DNA of 64,000 bases, from assembly GCA_945910005.1 (NCBI GenBank), contig OX246739.1:33321608-33385607 (forward strand), read 5' to 3'. Source of the stretch: Isoperla grammatica (lineage: Eukaryota > Arthropoda > Insecta > Plecoptera > Perlodidae). The notes beneath the pieces are model-generated. The model was not told the origin of the DNA and did not search any database. It worked only from the letters and a program-made list of their open reading frames with translations. The position numbers were made by a program, and so were the translations under genes. Below are positions 1-13,105 of this stretch, piece after piece. Within the stretch, counting starts at the first letter, position 1. Each line of letters opens with the position of its first letter.

Positions 1-3000
1 AGTGTTGAGCAGGGTTAGTATACAGAATACAGCGGTGGCAATGTATATCACCACAGCTTGTATTTATACCACCAAATACAGAATTCAGTCTTTATTTATT
101 GTTACTAATCGAAGTTCAATTCAGGTGTGTAGGAAGGTGGGAGAGGGAGGGTTATCTTCTTCCATATACAACCTTGTATCAATATTTCCAAAATTTCTCT
201 TTTATCACATCCCCCCCCCCCCTCTCCGACAACCACCCTATACCACTTGAAAAATAGTTTAACGTGCATGAAGTTCATTGGTGCATATTAGGTGACATTT
301 TATAGGGCTTGATTAATATTGTTCAACATTTTCATTATCATGTCACTCAAAATGAATGCGAAACAAATTTTAAACAATTGTACATATAATTTGAATGAAC
401 TGTCAACTGACAGATGTTAGTGTGCTACTAACTCGCATTCACTCCGGTTAGGTTATAGGTTTGCAATCTGTAAAACTTGATTGTATCAATATGGTCTAGT
501 AAACGATAGTTTAACTGTCATAGCGATGAGGCACTCAAAATTCAATAATTCGTTTATCTCCCCTCCCCCCCCCCCCTTCCTCCTCCTCCACACTGAACAT
601 GTCAATAATACCCACGTCATCGGCGCTTGCAGTAGAAAGTGCAGACTAGAAACATGATTGTGTTTAGACACCCCATCTTGCAAGTTGCAAGGCGGTCATA
701 TTTTTGTCTGAAACATTGCATAATTGATATGGAAACGTAAATGGATGACTCTTCATTCGCACCCTTATTGTTTTGTTAGAAAGTAATTAAACATGTTAAG
801 ATCGATTGTGGGTGTTCGATTTACAATAACTGCTAGCTGAAGAAATAGGAAACAGCTAAATAATGAATGTTTCGTGTCAATCGCGTCGTTACAATACAAA
901 TGGTCAATAAATACACACATTTACTTATTTATGTGGTCAGTCTATATTGGCCCGTGGACAAAGGGCGTGACAGGTCACATCCGTTTAGCGTATCTGTGAA
1001 CACGACCCGTGGAAACGCAACATGCGGCGATTGAAATTCATACTCACTTGCCCTTGAATATGGCAAGAGTATTGGCCGTCACTTCACTGGCAGCCACTCG
1101 GCGTAAAGTGGATGATTGAGGGAGAAAAGTAGCCAAGAGTTTAGCCGAAGGGGGAGGGGGAGGGTTGATTCTTCTCACCCTCTTGTGTGATTTATTGGAG
1201 CCGAGATATGGCAGAGGGCGCGTTAAGAAAGGAAAGGCTGCGTAGGGGTGGGATTTTCATGGTGAAAATCACATCACTCGCACATTACATCAACATCACC
1301 CCCTCCCTCACTACACTACTAATTAATACACTTTTAGTAACCTTTTAATCATAATTGGATAATGCTGCTCTGGCGTGGGAAGACGGGGGTTGACGTCATT
1401 TCACTGACAAAACACTCACGCCTGCTAATAAAGTGCAGTAAAGGGGTAAGAGTCGAGAGTGAGAGGAAGGGGAGGTGGGGGGGGGGGGGGACTTTCAAAT
1501 AACAAACTGACGAATTAAACTGAAATGTAGATGGAAACAAGAGGCAGGGCAGGACGGGATTTGATGCGAAGATTAAGTTTAACTTTTATTAAAGTACAGT
1601 TGTGTGCAGCACATTTGCCACGTCGATGGGACAATATCCTGGTTGGCTATTACTCTCGTGTAAAGAAATTTAGTAAGCAGAAGCTGGAGAATGTATCGTT
1701 GATTAATTCAACCATACTTCCGAGCTGGGAAGATGTTTGGTAAATTTAGGAACGACCTGAATTTGTTCATCAAAATCAAAGGCCAAATATCTGTAAAGGA
1801 GACTCAAACTCACAAAATCAAAGTTTGTTTTATTGATGTCTTGAGAACGCTTTAGTTTAGAGGAAGTGATTCATATTCGGGATTTAGGTTGTAATGAATT
1901 TAAAAAGTAATAATAAAACTGTTATACGTACAATTGTTATTTCCTTCTTTAATAAATAAATTATAATTTATTAAAATAATAATTAAAGCCAATCAATTCA
2001 AAAAAATATTCAAATTCAATATCTTGAAAACTTCAATTAATATTCAATTCAATCAACTCAAATTCAATCTTGTAGCATTCTCAAGTTCTCATAAAAATCC
2101 CATTATTTTGATGTGGTTTAAATATTTCCAACTGCCCCATGTGTAGGGCCTACATGTCCCTAAACAACCTTACCGATGCGTTCTTCATAGACGAGTTAAT
2201 ATATCGATCGATTTTTGAAATTGGGACTCGTTGATTCTGACTCTGACTTCGATCAAATACAAACGTGTCAATTTTATGACTGAGTAAAACTTCTACACAG
2301 TTTTTCCTCTCGCAAGTCTAGCGGTGAGTACCGAGCCTTACATGTCCAGCCAGGGTAGGGGGGCAAGTGACAGAATGCCGTCGCTGACGTTTGTCCGCAT
2401 GTATTGTAATAAAACCAAGAGCCAGCGTGAGTGATGACCGCCAACTCACGGAGGAATGCGGTCGGCTATGGTGGTGACTGTGTCAAGTCATAAAACACAG
2501 TGCAAGACAATGAGTTTATAGCAATTGGTTCGTGGGCCGATAACTCAGGAAGGCGCCACCGTCGACTTACGTATTCAAGGAAAGAGTGGACAATGGGTTT
2601 GCGGTGGGCGGTGGGCCGACTCCGATAAAACACTACTATACTGAGGATGTACGATTGCGAAGCGGCGAAACATTGCGGAATATAATTTTCATTTTGTTTC
2701 ATTCATAAATAAATAATAGAATGTACAAAAACAAAACTACTAATTTTTGTATGCCCTATAGTATTTATGTTATCAATCCATGGATTGAGTTGAAAACATT
2801 TTCCATTACATTGCTCATACTGCATTATCTGTTGAATTTGAATCTATCACAGTCTTCGTCCTTCTTTTCTAGTTTTTTCCTCCACTTACCTATATCAATA
2901 ATATTAAGGGTGGCACTACGCAGAATGTAGTATATAAAGTAGTTCGCAAATATCTGAACCGTTCATACACAACAGACAACATGTACATTGTACACGCTAC

Positions 3001-3105
3001 AGTTCGTAACAACCTAACGTACAATAATACTAACTAACTAACAAGATAATAATACTGACTAACTATAATCAGTGAAGGCCTGAGGTAGTAGAAATAGTTT
3101 TTTAG
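1..3105. other. Gene-free AT-rich stretch
   Basis: I see no recognisable gene here. Open frames are at most about 80 codons and match no family I know. The stretch carries uninterrupted C runs at 211-222 and 565-576 and a G run at 1477-1490. An AT-rich patch at about 1930-2060 has repeated AATTCAA words. The segment from about 950 to 1240 is less AT-rich and could be unique or regulatory sequence, but nothing specific supports that. Confidence 0.6.
1477..1490 (+). repeat. G14 homopolymer
   Basis: Fourteen consecutive G residues inside a purine-rich context (GAGGAAGGGGAGGT precedes it). It is one of many long G/C runs in the window and could form a G-quadruplex on the plus strand. Confidence 0.95.
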
Positions 3106-3112
3106 TAGTTGA

Positions 3113-3353
3113 AGTGGTAGTGGTAGTGGTAGTGGTAGTGGTAGTGGTAGTGGTAGTGGTAGTGGTAGTGGTAGTGGTAGTGGTAGTGGTAGTGGTAGTG
3201 GTAGTGGTAGTGGTAGTGGTAGTGGTAGTGGTAGTGGTAGTGGTAGTGGTAGTGGTAGTGGTAGTGGTAGTGGTAGTGGTAGTGGTAGTGGTAGTGGTAG
3301 TGGTAGTGGTAGTGGTAGTGGTAGTGGTAGTGGTAGTGGTAGTGGTAGTGGTA
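3113..3353 (+). repeat. (GTAGTG)n hexanucleotide microsatellite
   Basis: About 40 nearly perfect copies of GTAGTG (equivalently GGTAGT) in an unbroken tract. Read in one frame it gives a long run of valine codons alternating GTG and GTA. This is a consequence of the repeat and not evidence of a protein. It passes directly into an AGT trinucleotide tract, so the two probably share one origin by slippage. Confidence 0.98.
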
Positions 3354-4039
<686 letters not shown>

Positions 4040-4135
4040 AATGGGTTTGAGAGTACCGCGTGACGAAATACTCCTGAAATCGAACCCATGACCCAATGAA
4101 TGAGAACCCGCCCTCCTACCTCTGTACGGTGTTGC
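4040..4135 (-). repeat. tRNA-like SINE fragment
   Basis: On the minus strand it contains a GTAGGAGGGCGGGTTCTCAT stretch resembling the D-arm to anticodon region of a tRNA, then GGTCATGGGTTCGATTTC. The latter fits the RNA polymerase III B box (GGTTCGANTCC). A related minus-strand copy lies at 4250-4370. No tRNA clover-leaf can be completed, so it is better called a tRNA-derived SINE head than a tRNA gene. Ends are approximate. Confidence 0.5.
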
Positions 4136-4249
4136 AATGTTTCACCCCTGAACTTCTCCCAGTATTTCATCAGGCCAGAGTACCTTAGGGCGTGTTCACT
4201 TAGGTCCGTTTTAAAAGGATTGCATCGGTTCCAAAGAAATCAGATTATC

Positions 4250-4370
4250 GAGTGAAGCTACTGCTGGACATTGATAAAACCCATTGAAGATAGTGGGAAT
4301 CGATCCCGAGACCCACCCAATGAGAGTCCCGGTCGCTACCGCACGGCAACTGTGTTGATAGTTCTCCCAC
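4250..4370 (-). repeat. tRNA-like SINE fragment
   Basis: The minus strand reads GTTGCCGTGCGGTAGCGACC, GGGACTCTCATTGGGTGGGT and CTCGGGATCGATTCCCACT. This resembles the A-box and B-box halves of a tRNA-derived SINE. It shares CTCATT...GGGT and the B-box region with the fragment at 4040-4135 and with the one at 7131-7215. No intact acceptor stem is visible. The boundaries and family name are uncertain. Confidence 0.5.
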
Positions 4371-5005
4371 CACCCTTGTGCGTAGCTCACGCAACGTAGT
4401 TGCTTCTATGTTCGCATCATAGATGTCGCGACAGTCCTCGCTAGGCAGCGGCGCCCCAGGCTGGCTGTGTTTATAGCCAATGACACGACCACATTGAAAT
4501 ATGTAACACTTTGCAGTGGCGGAGATAAACCTCGTACAATTGCTGGTTAGTGGTTAAAAATGTTCCGCTCTTCCCTGTCCAAGCGATCTCTTTACCCTGG
4601 CCTGGGGGGTGCAACCCACCAATATTTTCACAGGGCATTTGGACTTTTATTTTGAAACAACCGTTGGTATTCGTTTTGTACATTTTGCACCCCAAGTTCG
4701 ACGTTTGCATCCTGACCACAGTTAGCAGCATATTATGCCACTGTCACTGTAGAACACACAGTTACTAAAATTAATTTCTTACTTTTGAGTTTTTGACAAT
4801 ATGAAATATAAATCACAATACACACATTTTACTGAATTTCCTTTTGGAACATATATTATGCATTTTTTTTCATAATAATTATATGAGAAGAGAGGTCGAA
4901 TCCCAAATCCCAAAAACCATGGCTACTATAAACTAGTAGTACTAGTACTAGTCAGTGGTAGTAATTGTGTAGCCGTGATGATAGAAGTAGTAGTAATAGT
5001 CCGGT
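4371..5005. other. Gene-free stretch
   Basis: No gene or complete repeat is recognised. Positions 4935-4995 are rich in TAGTAGTACTAG-like words related to the AGT microsatellite. The last eight bases (4998-5005, AGTCCGGT) are the left target-site duplication of the hAT-like element that follows. Confidence 0.5.
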
Positions 5006-5327
5006 CATAGGCGTGCGCTGCGTCTAAGATTAGACCCGGCTAGAGGTGGCGCGGTACAGCTGGGGTCTGGGGCGAAGCCCCAGTCGCTAGAAGCAATTTC
5101 GCCGTAGGCGCAAACAAATTTGGTTGACGCATTAACTTTTATGGCCTAAAACGCGATTGTAGGAAGCGACGCTTGCCGGTGCCATGGGATCTTGTGGTCC
5201 CCATAGAGCTATGTTTCGTTTCATTTAAATAAAACATAAATTACAGATTATTTGCGCGGCCCCGGTCGAAGTTGACACATTAGGTCCGGCCTGGGCCGAA
5301 TAGGCCTGGGCCGTGCGCACGCCTATG
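5006..5327. mobile_element. hAT-like non-autonomous element (MITE), 322 bp
   Basis: The element begins CATAGGCGTGCGC and ends with the exact reverse complement, GCGCACGCCTATG (perfect 13-bp terminal inverted repeats). It is flanked by perfect 8-bp duplications, AGTCCGGT at 4998-5005 and 5328-5335. An 8-bp duplication with CA...TG termini is the established signature of the hAT superfamily. There is no transposase coding capacity, so it must have been mobilised in trans. About 60 bp from the left end lie two small palindromes, CTGGGGCGAAGCCCCAG at 5067-5083 and CGCCGTAGGCG at 5100-5110. Both recur in the hAT-like elements at 31667 and 62691. Confidence 0.85.
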
Positions 5328-5335
5328 AGTCCGGT

Positions 5336-7130
5336 AACAGTAGTAGTATTGAAATTATAACAACTTATAATTGCCCTTCTTTTCAACAGTTTGCCAAGCA
5401 GTGATTCTACAACCGTTCTGTATCAAGAATCTGTGAACACCTCCGATTGATTTGGAAGCACGACTGGTGGGCTGGGGGGGGGGGGGGATAATTCGTCAGC
5501 TCTTGTCGTTTACTTTAGCAATTTAATTAATTCATAATTATTTTACAGCTTATCCACAGAGGAAATAATTATTGTCATTACAACTTCTAAAAAATCACTT
5601 AGTTATCATTTTTTATTACTCGAGTTTTTATAAGTCGGGATAATTGAAAATTTTGGAAAATATGTTTAAATTCTATATAATTATTATCTTAATGACGGTA
5701 ATTAGTTTTTATCGCAAAAAATTGACCGTTGTTACCAGTAAACCAGCCACAAAGCAGGCGGGAGTAACCCTCTGTTCCGAGTCTATGAGTTATATTACAT
5801 TCAACTTCATCAAGACGAGTGTTTTGCATATTTAGACGAACAGGTGTCTCATATTGACGTCGTCTGTCTAATTACGGCTCGATTTATGGACCGATGACCC
5901 AAACCTCCAGGAACCAGTTCGGAGAGTCGCGAGGGCAGCCGAAGATAAGTCTGGCTGTCACGAAGGTGTTGGGCCACCTCCACGCGCGTTGCTGGAGGAG
6001 CGTGCACAGACGAAAGAAAGATATATAACCATAACAAATCAAATTTAGAAATCCAGATAATGTCTAAACGCAATGACTATTTAATTTTTTTATTTGAAAA
6101 ACATTTAGGTTATAGTAGGATAAATGAGAAAATAATGAATAAATGCATCATAAAAACAGTGAGTAAGATATGAAGAGGTGACTGATGTAACTGAAGCCGT
6201 TATTTTGTCACTAAAAGAAGCTTCTGTTGCAATTAAGTTTATCGTTTGAAAATAGGTAGAACAATGTTGTCGCCAACTTAGCCACCAACTCCAATTGATC
6301 CGACTTTCAACGCGGTGACAGAGTTGCGTGACCTTCAATCTAGGTAGGCGCAAAGTTATAGGACCACTAAGATCTATAGCTCATGATCCGTCCGAACAAC
6401 GCATGAGGATACCGAACATATATTATTTTGGCTACAGTTTTTGACAGACAATGGAGACAAAGTAAAGATTGACTGATGCGTAAACTTTAGCGTAGGTCAT
6501 CCACATTTTGTTAGTTTAGTATCTATTTGTGTGTGCATTTAGAAGATCTTAAAAAATATCCTTACAACATTGTTATTTATTTATTTCTTAGGTATGCGTA
6601 TCTGATCAAATTTGCTTTAGCTAATAAATACCTAACTAGTGTGTTTTGTTGATGTTCACTATTATTATAGATAGACGATATTTGTAATTTTTTTTTCTTC
6701 GCAAAAAAAAATTTCAAATTAATTTGTAACTTATTTATTTGTGTTTTTTGGTAGTAGATGCAAATGCAATTGAACAAAATAAAATCGAAACTTAAATTTT
6801 TCAAAGCAAACAATTTTTAAATATTCAGACAGATCAGACACGCATACCTAAAAAACATTTTTTAAATATTAGAAAATGTACATAATAGTCCAAAAGTCAA
6901 AAGAAAACATAATTATACGGCGGTACTTATAAGTGTTTACGTTTTCTGTAAGGAGTTTCTTGCAAATGTTCGTATACACGACTGATCAAACGTTATCCAT
7001 TCATTTTATTACCATATTGATATTCTCCTGGCCTGGCCTATGTGATACTGACAGGGTCGGCTCTTATAGGGTTAATTCAGTATAAATTATATTGATATAC
7101 CCTAATCTCATCTCTTCTCCATGACTGAAG
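5336..7130. other. Gene-free stretch
   Basis: No gene is recognised. It contains a G14 run at 5474-5487 and AT-rich DNA with many A or T runs from about 6560 to 6930. The segment 5870-6010 is richer in GC. Its minus-strand open frame of about 74 codons matches nothing I know. Confidence 0.55.
5474..5487 (+). repeat. G14 homopolymer
   Basis: Fourteen consecutive G residues, directly preceded by GGTGGGCT. It is part of the unusual set of long G/C runs in this window. Confidence 0.95.
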
Positions 7131-7215
7131 AAAGCCTCGTTAGTCAGGACTTCCGGTGGTGGGAATCAAACCCATGACCTCCCGAATGAGTGTAGTTATG
7201 AACCAACTGAACCGG
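7131..7215 (-). repeat. tRNA-derived SINE fragment
   Basis: The minus strand reads GCCGGTTCAGTTGGTTCATA (D-arm and A-box like), then ACTCATTCGGGAGGTCATGG and GGTTTGATTCCCACC (B-box and T-arm like). It is followed by a tail with CTAACGAGGCTTTCTTCAGT. The order and spacing fit a tRNA-derived SINE head. A similar tail word occurs on the minus strand near 16870-16895. I cannot see a full acceptor stem, so it is not called as a functional tRNA. Confidence 0.6.
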
Positions 7216-7410
7216 CTCTGAAAGTGTTCTGTGCACACAAATGAACGATGGAGAGATAAAAAGAAAACCAGTTTAATTTTTTTCCACAAAAACTAAGAAA
7301 AGCGAGCATGCACCGACTAGATTTGGATAGAACGTATTTACCGCCCTTTAAAAACGGCCCGGCTGCGTTCCAGTGCGTCGCGGTACAAATTAGGCCTCGC
7401 GGCTCCGCAT

Positions 7411-9375
7411 GTTGGCGGGTACAGTGCTGGACAAGGAGCAAGTGACGACAACAGTTGCTTTGAACCCTCTGCTCGCACATACATACACATGTTGGGATAT
7501 GCCGCGGGTACAGTGCTGGACAAGGAGCAAGTGACGACAACAGTTGCTTTGAACCCTCTGCTCGCACATACATACACATGTTGGGATATGCCGCGGGTAC
7601 AGCGCTGGACAAGGAGCAAGTGACGACAACAGTTGCTTTGAACTCTGTGCTCGCACATATACATGTTGGGATAAGCCGCGGGTACAGCGCTGGACAAGGA
7701 GCAAGTGACGACAACAGTGGCTTTGAACTCTGTGCTCGCACATATACATGTTGGGATATGCCGCGGGTACAGCGCTGGACAAGGAGCAAGTGACGACAAC
7801 AGTGGCTTTAAACCCTGTGCTCGCACATATACATGTTGGGATATGCCGCGGGTACAGCGCTGGACAAGGAGCAAGTGACGACAACAGTTGCTTTGAACCC
7901 TCTGCTCCCACATACATATACATGTTGGGATATGCCGCGGATACAGCGCTGGACAAGGAGCAAGTGACGACAACAGTTGCTTTGAACCCTCTGCTCGCAC
8001 ATATACATGTTGGGATATGCCACGGGTACAGTGCTGGACAAGGAGCAAGTGACGACAACAGTTGCTTTGAACCCTCTGCTCGCACATATACATGTTGGGA
8101 TATGCCGCGGGTACAGTGCTGGACAAGGAGCAAGTGACGACAACAGTTGCTTTGAACTCTGTGCTCGCACATATACATGTTGGGATATGCCGCGGGTACA
8201 GTGCTGGACAAGGAGCAAGTGACGACAACAGTTGCTTTGAACTCTGTGCTCGCACATATACATGTTGGGATATGCCGCGGGTACAGCGCTGGACAAGGAG
8301 CAAGTGACGACAACAGTTGCTTTGAACTCTCTGCTCGCACATACATATACATGTTGGGATATGCCGCGGGTACAGTGCTGGACAAGGAGCAAGTGACGAC
8401 AACAGTTGCTTTGAACCCTCTGCTCGCACATATACATGTTGGGATATGCCGCGGGTACAGTGCTGGACAAGGAGCAAGTGACGACAACAGTTGCTTTGAA
8501 CTCTGTGCTCGCACATATACATGTTGGGATATGCCGCGGGTACAGCGCTGGACAAGGAGCAAGTGACGACAACAGTTGCTTTGAACTCTCTGCTCGCACA
8601 TACATATACATGTTGGGATATGCCGCGAGTACAGTGCTGGACAAGGAGCAAGTGACGACAACAGTTGCTTTGAACCCTGTGCTCGCACATATACATGTTG
8701 GGATATGCCGCGGGTACAGCGCTGGACAAGGAGCAAGTGACGACAACAGTTGCTTTGAACTCTGTGCTCGCACATATACATGTTGGGATATGCCGCGGGT
8801 ACAGTGCTGGACAAGGAGCAAGTGACGACAACAGTTGCTTTGAACTCTGTGCTCGCACATATACATGTTGGGATATGCCGCGGGTACAGCGCTGGACAAG
8901 GAGCAAGTGACGACAACAGTGGCTTTGAACTCTGTGCTCGCACATATACATGTTAGGATATGCCGCGGGTACAGCGCTGGACAAGGAGCAAGTGACGACA
9001 ACAGTGGCTTTGAACCCTGTGCTCGCACATATACATGTTGGGATATGCCGCGGGTACAGTGCTGGACAAGGAGCAAGTGACGACAACAGTTGCTTTGAAC
9101 CCTCTGCTTGCGCATACATATACATGTTGGGATATGCCGCGGGTACAGTGCTGGACAAGGAGCAAGTGACGACAACAGTGGCTTTGAACCCTCTGCTCGC
9201 ACATATACATGTTGGGATATGCCGCGGGTACAGTGCTGGACAAGGAGCAAGTGACGACAACAGTGGCTTTGAACCCTCTGCTCGCGCATACATATACATG
9301 TTGGGATATGCCGCGGGTACAGCTCTGGACAAGGAGCAAGTGACGACAACAGTTGCTTTGAACCCTCTGCTCGTT
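7411..9375. repeat. 85-bp minisatellite, about 23 copies
   Basis: A tandem array of a unit containing GCCGCGGGTACAG, GGACAAGGAGCAAGTGACGA, CAACAGTTGCTTTGAAC and CTCGCACATATACATGTTGG. Units start near 7416, 7501, 7590, 7675, 7760, 7845, 7934, 8019 and so on to 9310. Most units are 85 bp. A minority are 89 bp because CATA is duplicated before TACATG. Copies differ by a few substitutions (CAGCGCTGG or CAGTGCTGG, TTGCTTT or GGCTTTG, AACTCT or AACCCT). Because 85 is not a multiple of three and the minus strand of the unit lacks stop codons in every frame, all three minus frames stay open for over 1.5 kb, giving protein-like frames of 513-683 codons. These are by-products of the array; I do not call a gene. 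Confidence 0.97.
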
Positions 9376-12300
9376 GCTTTATTGGTCATTCTGCGAGCTA
9401 CATATAGAATGTATTTATTTCAGAATGAGTACACATAACAATAATTGGAAATGGGTATATCACTGCACAACTGGACCCCAATGACGAAACACATCAGATA
9501 CGGCATCAGGGTAAGAATTCAAAGATCTTTGGTATTATTAATGAAACCAGCCGCAGCATAAAAATATGAATTACGTAGACTAGAATTCAATCGGTCCATG
9601 TATGCAACAAGCTTTGTAACGTAGCATTTCGAAATCGAGACAAAATTTCGATATTGAAAATAAATCTGTCATCACGACCTCGACTCAAAATATCGATATC
9701 CCTACCCAGTCCTAATTTCTTTGTGAGTAATATTCTTCTCTTGTTCTAGTTTCTGTGCGGCCCAGACACGCACAGTCCCACGGGACTCGACGCCGGGGCT
9801 GCTAATGAGGAATATCATCCGGAGCCTAATCCTCCGCACGCAGGCAGGCAAGTGGAAGGACCCTAACAAAGACAGAGTTATTGGACAGATGTCGACATCG
9901 CCTGCCAATCATATGATTGACATGTTTTTAACGAAATTGCGCTTCTCCCCACCCATTGTCCGCCTTATACAAGCCAAACCAACACGCAACACCAAAGCCA
10001 ATTTCTTACATTTCTATGATTTTCGGACCCGTGTTCTCTTGTTGTCAGGACGAATCTCATTCACGTCACCTTTCTTTGAAGGCGGCGATACGTTTCATTT
10101 AGGGCAGCGCACGTCCTGAATAAAAATATCAAAATCTTGATCTATGCAAATGTGTGAAGGAAGGTTTTCCTGCTGAATGAACTCGCGTGGTCGTCAGCCC
10201 TGGACCGGTTTCCCAGGAGATATTGTGACCGATAGCGGAGAGAGAATCTTCTGCGGCTACTTTTCATTCATTCCAGGAAGCTCGACAGTCCAATGTGATA
10301 GACACCCTGGTGGATAAAGTGCCGCGGTTGTCCAACATAACATGTGCCTGAAAACAATCCGCTTCTTCTGAAATATGCATCATGCACACCTTGTACCGAG
10401 AAGTGAATTACTTGGTAATGTGAAATTTATTTGCTGTTCAATGACGGTCGCACTTTACAACGAAGTCAGGCCTCGTACGATAGACAGAGCTGCCCTGGTC
10501 TCCTTGGAGCACGCTTTCCAAACAACGAATAAATAATGATTACCTATAATATCATTTTTATCGAGCAAACATGCAATATTATGCATTCAAAAAGTTATAA
10601 TAATTCCAGTACGCCGTAAGTACAATTCAGGATTTTGTGTACATGTTATTGTTTTCAATGCCATGACATGAAGCTAATATTATTTCCATTTGCCGGTAGA
10701 AAGTTGGTAAACACACACCGGTAAACTAAACCAAATATACATAACATGAAATATTGCGTGTGATGTAGGTGACTGTTTCAAAATATGTCACGACATCGAA
10801 AAGCACTTGTCATTAAATCATACTCAAAGTCAACAATTGTCGGTGAATGGTGTTTACAGGGTACCAGATACAGTAAAACATGTAGGATATGAAGTGTTTG
10901 CCGCGACCCCGATAGAAACAAAATGTTTTGATATTCCCATATAGGACCACCATTACTACTGTCGTATTAAAAAATGTGTCTAGAATATGTGCAAACAAAT
11001 AGTGAATATGTCAAGGGCGGTGAAAAAGAGAAACGTAAGTAACATAAAAGTTGCTTCTTGATTGTATATCAAAGAAATTTGAAAAATGTTTTGTTTTACG
11101 TACTTTAGCTACTGTGAACCTTTTTGGGATGCAACCTATTTAATGAGTCTCTTCATACGAACAAAAACATTAAATAACACCTCACCAGACACAAGTTACC
11201 TTTTTTTGTGTGGACTTTGATAATCAATAAAATTGAAAAGTGGTTTCGTCAAACTTCTTACAAAGATATCAGTGCTCATTGGAAACAAGTACCGGTAATT
11301 CGACTTCATCCGATCTCTCCCGCTTTATAGAAGATTTTACGCGCCTGCGCATATCAGCCATTAGACTGGGCCAGCTGTAAATCTCAGGGGACCGTCACGC
11401 AAAATAGGCCACTTTTAGTACCCCCTCCCCAGAGTCACACAATGCTGCACTTTAAAGCAACCTACCCTTGAAATGTGTCACAAGAATCTCCCTAATAGAC
11501 AAAAACATGGGACACGTTATCAAAAATTTATCTGTGCATTTAACATAATCCGAGCAAGTAATTTGGTAAAGTGAAGTTATCAATTATCGATTTGTAAAAT
11601 TTGTACAAAAAATGATATTTTACGAATACGTTCTAATGTTTAGAAAGATAGGCAAGTGCAATCCAAAATAAAAATAACTTGAATGAATCAATGAGGAAAG
11701 TAATTCAAACTTGTAAATTTCTGAGTAGGCCTTCAAATAAAATTAGTCGTTTTTGTAACCCGCGCTGCTTTCAACTTATAGGGTGTATTCATACAATGCG
11801 CATTGCGGACATACTGTGGGTGCCACATTGGCATGTTTGTTTACTTTACCTTGGGGCAGTTCATTTTTTAAATGTTTCAGATGCCGATAGGTTGACGTAT
11901 GACGTTCAACAGTTCTCCAACGTTGGTTTGCTCCTCTACTGAAAAGAAATAGGATAGGCCTAACTAGAAACTTTCTCTGTCTCGTCAACTCTTTATGTGG
12001 TTTAAAATCGCACACACAAACATTTTCGAAAACTTTAAATTTTACGTGTTTAAAACTCTATCTTTCTTGGTAAGTAATAAGTATATTGTCAGCTCAAATG
12101 TAAACACACATTTTGTCCTCAGTATGAACGTTGTGACATCACATGAACACAGTGTTTTGGTTATGGAATTTTACTCAACATGTCGCCTGTTGACACAAAC
12201 ACATTACTGCTGACAATCTTGATTGTTGTGGGCTTTGGGGGCGACAGTTGCAACTTGCAATGTATGTGTGACTGCGTGTGTGTGGTTTGTTGGTCCAGAT

Positions 12301-12810
12301 TGGTCCGGATTCATAAGAGGTCCTGCGTCTGTTTTTGGACCAGCCTAACTTTCGAAGTCTTGTAAATCCAGGCCCATACATGGAAACACATTTTTTAAAA
12401 CATTATTGATTGGGAAGATCATTGTGTCTTAGTTCCCACCAGGAATTAGTAACTTCTTCGTGTGACCTAGGCCTAGATTCGAAAGAGATCGAAAATTATG
12501 CTGTTGTGCAATTGTGCAGTTAGACCACAAAAATACTTAGGACCTCTTGTAAATGATTAAGATCCAACGGCCATGTTTGGAGGCGGCATTGTATCATCGG
12601 TCCATAGTCACTAGTACAATGTCCCCCACTCAAAAAACATTTCTTATCAAGTGTCTTTATGGTACATATGAAATGCGCCCACAATTTAGAAGAATTATTT
12701 TAATATTTGCTGTTTATTACAAAATATGTCGAAGGAACGGTGTTTGTTCGTTGTCATCGTCAGTATTTAATGACGGCCGCAACGACTAGAGCGTGACCCC
12801 GGCCAATAAC
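9376..12810. other. Gene-free stretch
   Basis: No gene is recognised. A plus-strand open frame of 104 codons at 9805-10119 has no domain, signal peptide or repeat that I can identify and lies in ordinary sequence. TAGGCCTA palindromes occur at 11955-11962 and 12468-12475. The remainder is AT-rich without tandem structure. Confidence 0.55.
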
Positions 12811-13105
12811 GGCCCCGCTCCCAACGACCTTGCGTCGCACCCGGGACCGCCGTGCAAGCGCCCAGTGCGACACCGCGCGGCTACAGCTCGCAACGACATT
12901 GCGTCGCACCCGGGACCGCCGTGCAAGCGCCCAGTGCGCCACCGCGCGGCCCCGCTCCCAACGACCTTGCGTCGCACCCGGGACCGCCGTGCAAGCGCCC
13001 AGTACGACATCGCGCGGCCCCGCTCCCAACGACCTTGCGTCGCACCCGGGACCGCCGTGCAAGCGTCCAGTGCGACACCGCGCGGCTACAGCTCGCAACG
13101 CACTC
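12811..13105. repeat. GC-rich 68-bp minisatellite, about 4.3 copies
   Basis: Units of 68-69 bp repeat the words CCAACGACCTTGCGTCGCAC, CCGGGACCGCCGTGCAAGCG and CAGTGCGACACCGCGCGG. The TGCGTCGC core starts at 12831, 12900, 12968 and 13036. Two unit flavours alternate, one with GCTACAGCTCGCAACGACAT and one with CCCCGCTCCCAACGACCT. The high CpG density keeps several frames open on both strands, which explains the 94-158-codon frames here. The flanks drop back to AT-rich DNA, so the array forms a small CpG island. Confidence 0.95.

Noticed and set aside
3081..3102. TGAGGTAGTAG, identical to the first 11 bases of the let-7 microRNA
   Set aside because: The following bases (AAATAGTT) do not match let-7, and no complementary arm exists; the downstream DNA is the GTAGTG microsatellite, so the match is likely a chance by-product of GTAG-rich sequence.
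4514..4745. Possible hAT element from CAGTGGCGGAG to ATGCCACTG
   Set aside because: The two ends match over only about 7 bases and the flanks do not form an 8-bp duplication.
7411..9375. CRISPR-like regular repeat spacing
   Set aside because: There are no unique spacers between repeats; the whole unit is repeated, and the sequence is eukaryotic in character.
7338..9389. Protein-like open frame of 683 codons on the minus strand
   Set aside because: It coincides with the 85-bp array, the other two minus frames are equally open, and unit variation shows no codon bias.
9805..10119. Plus-strand frame of 104 codons in non-repetitive DNA
   Set aside because: No recognisable domain, no signal or membrane segment, and length within chance expectation for 64 kb.
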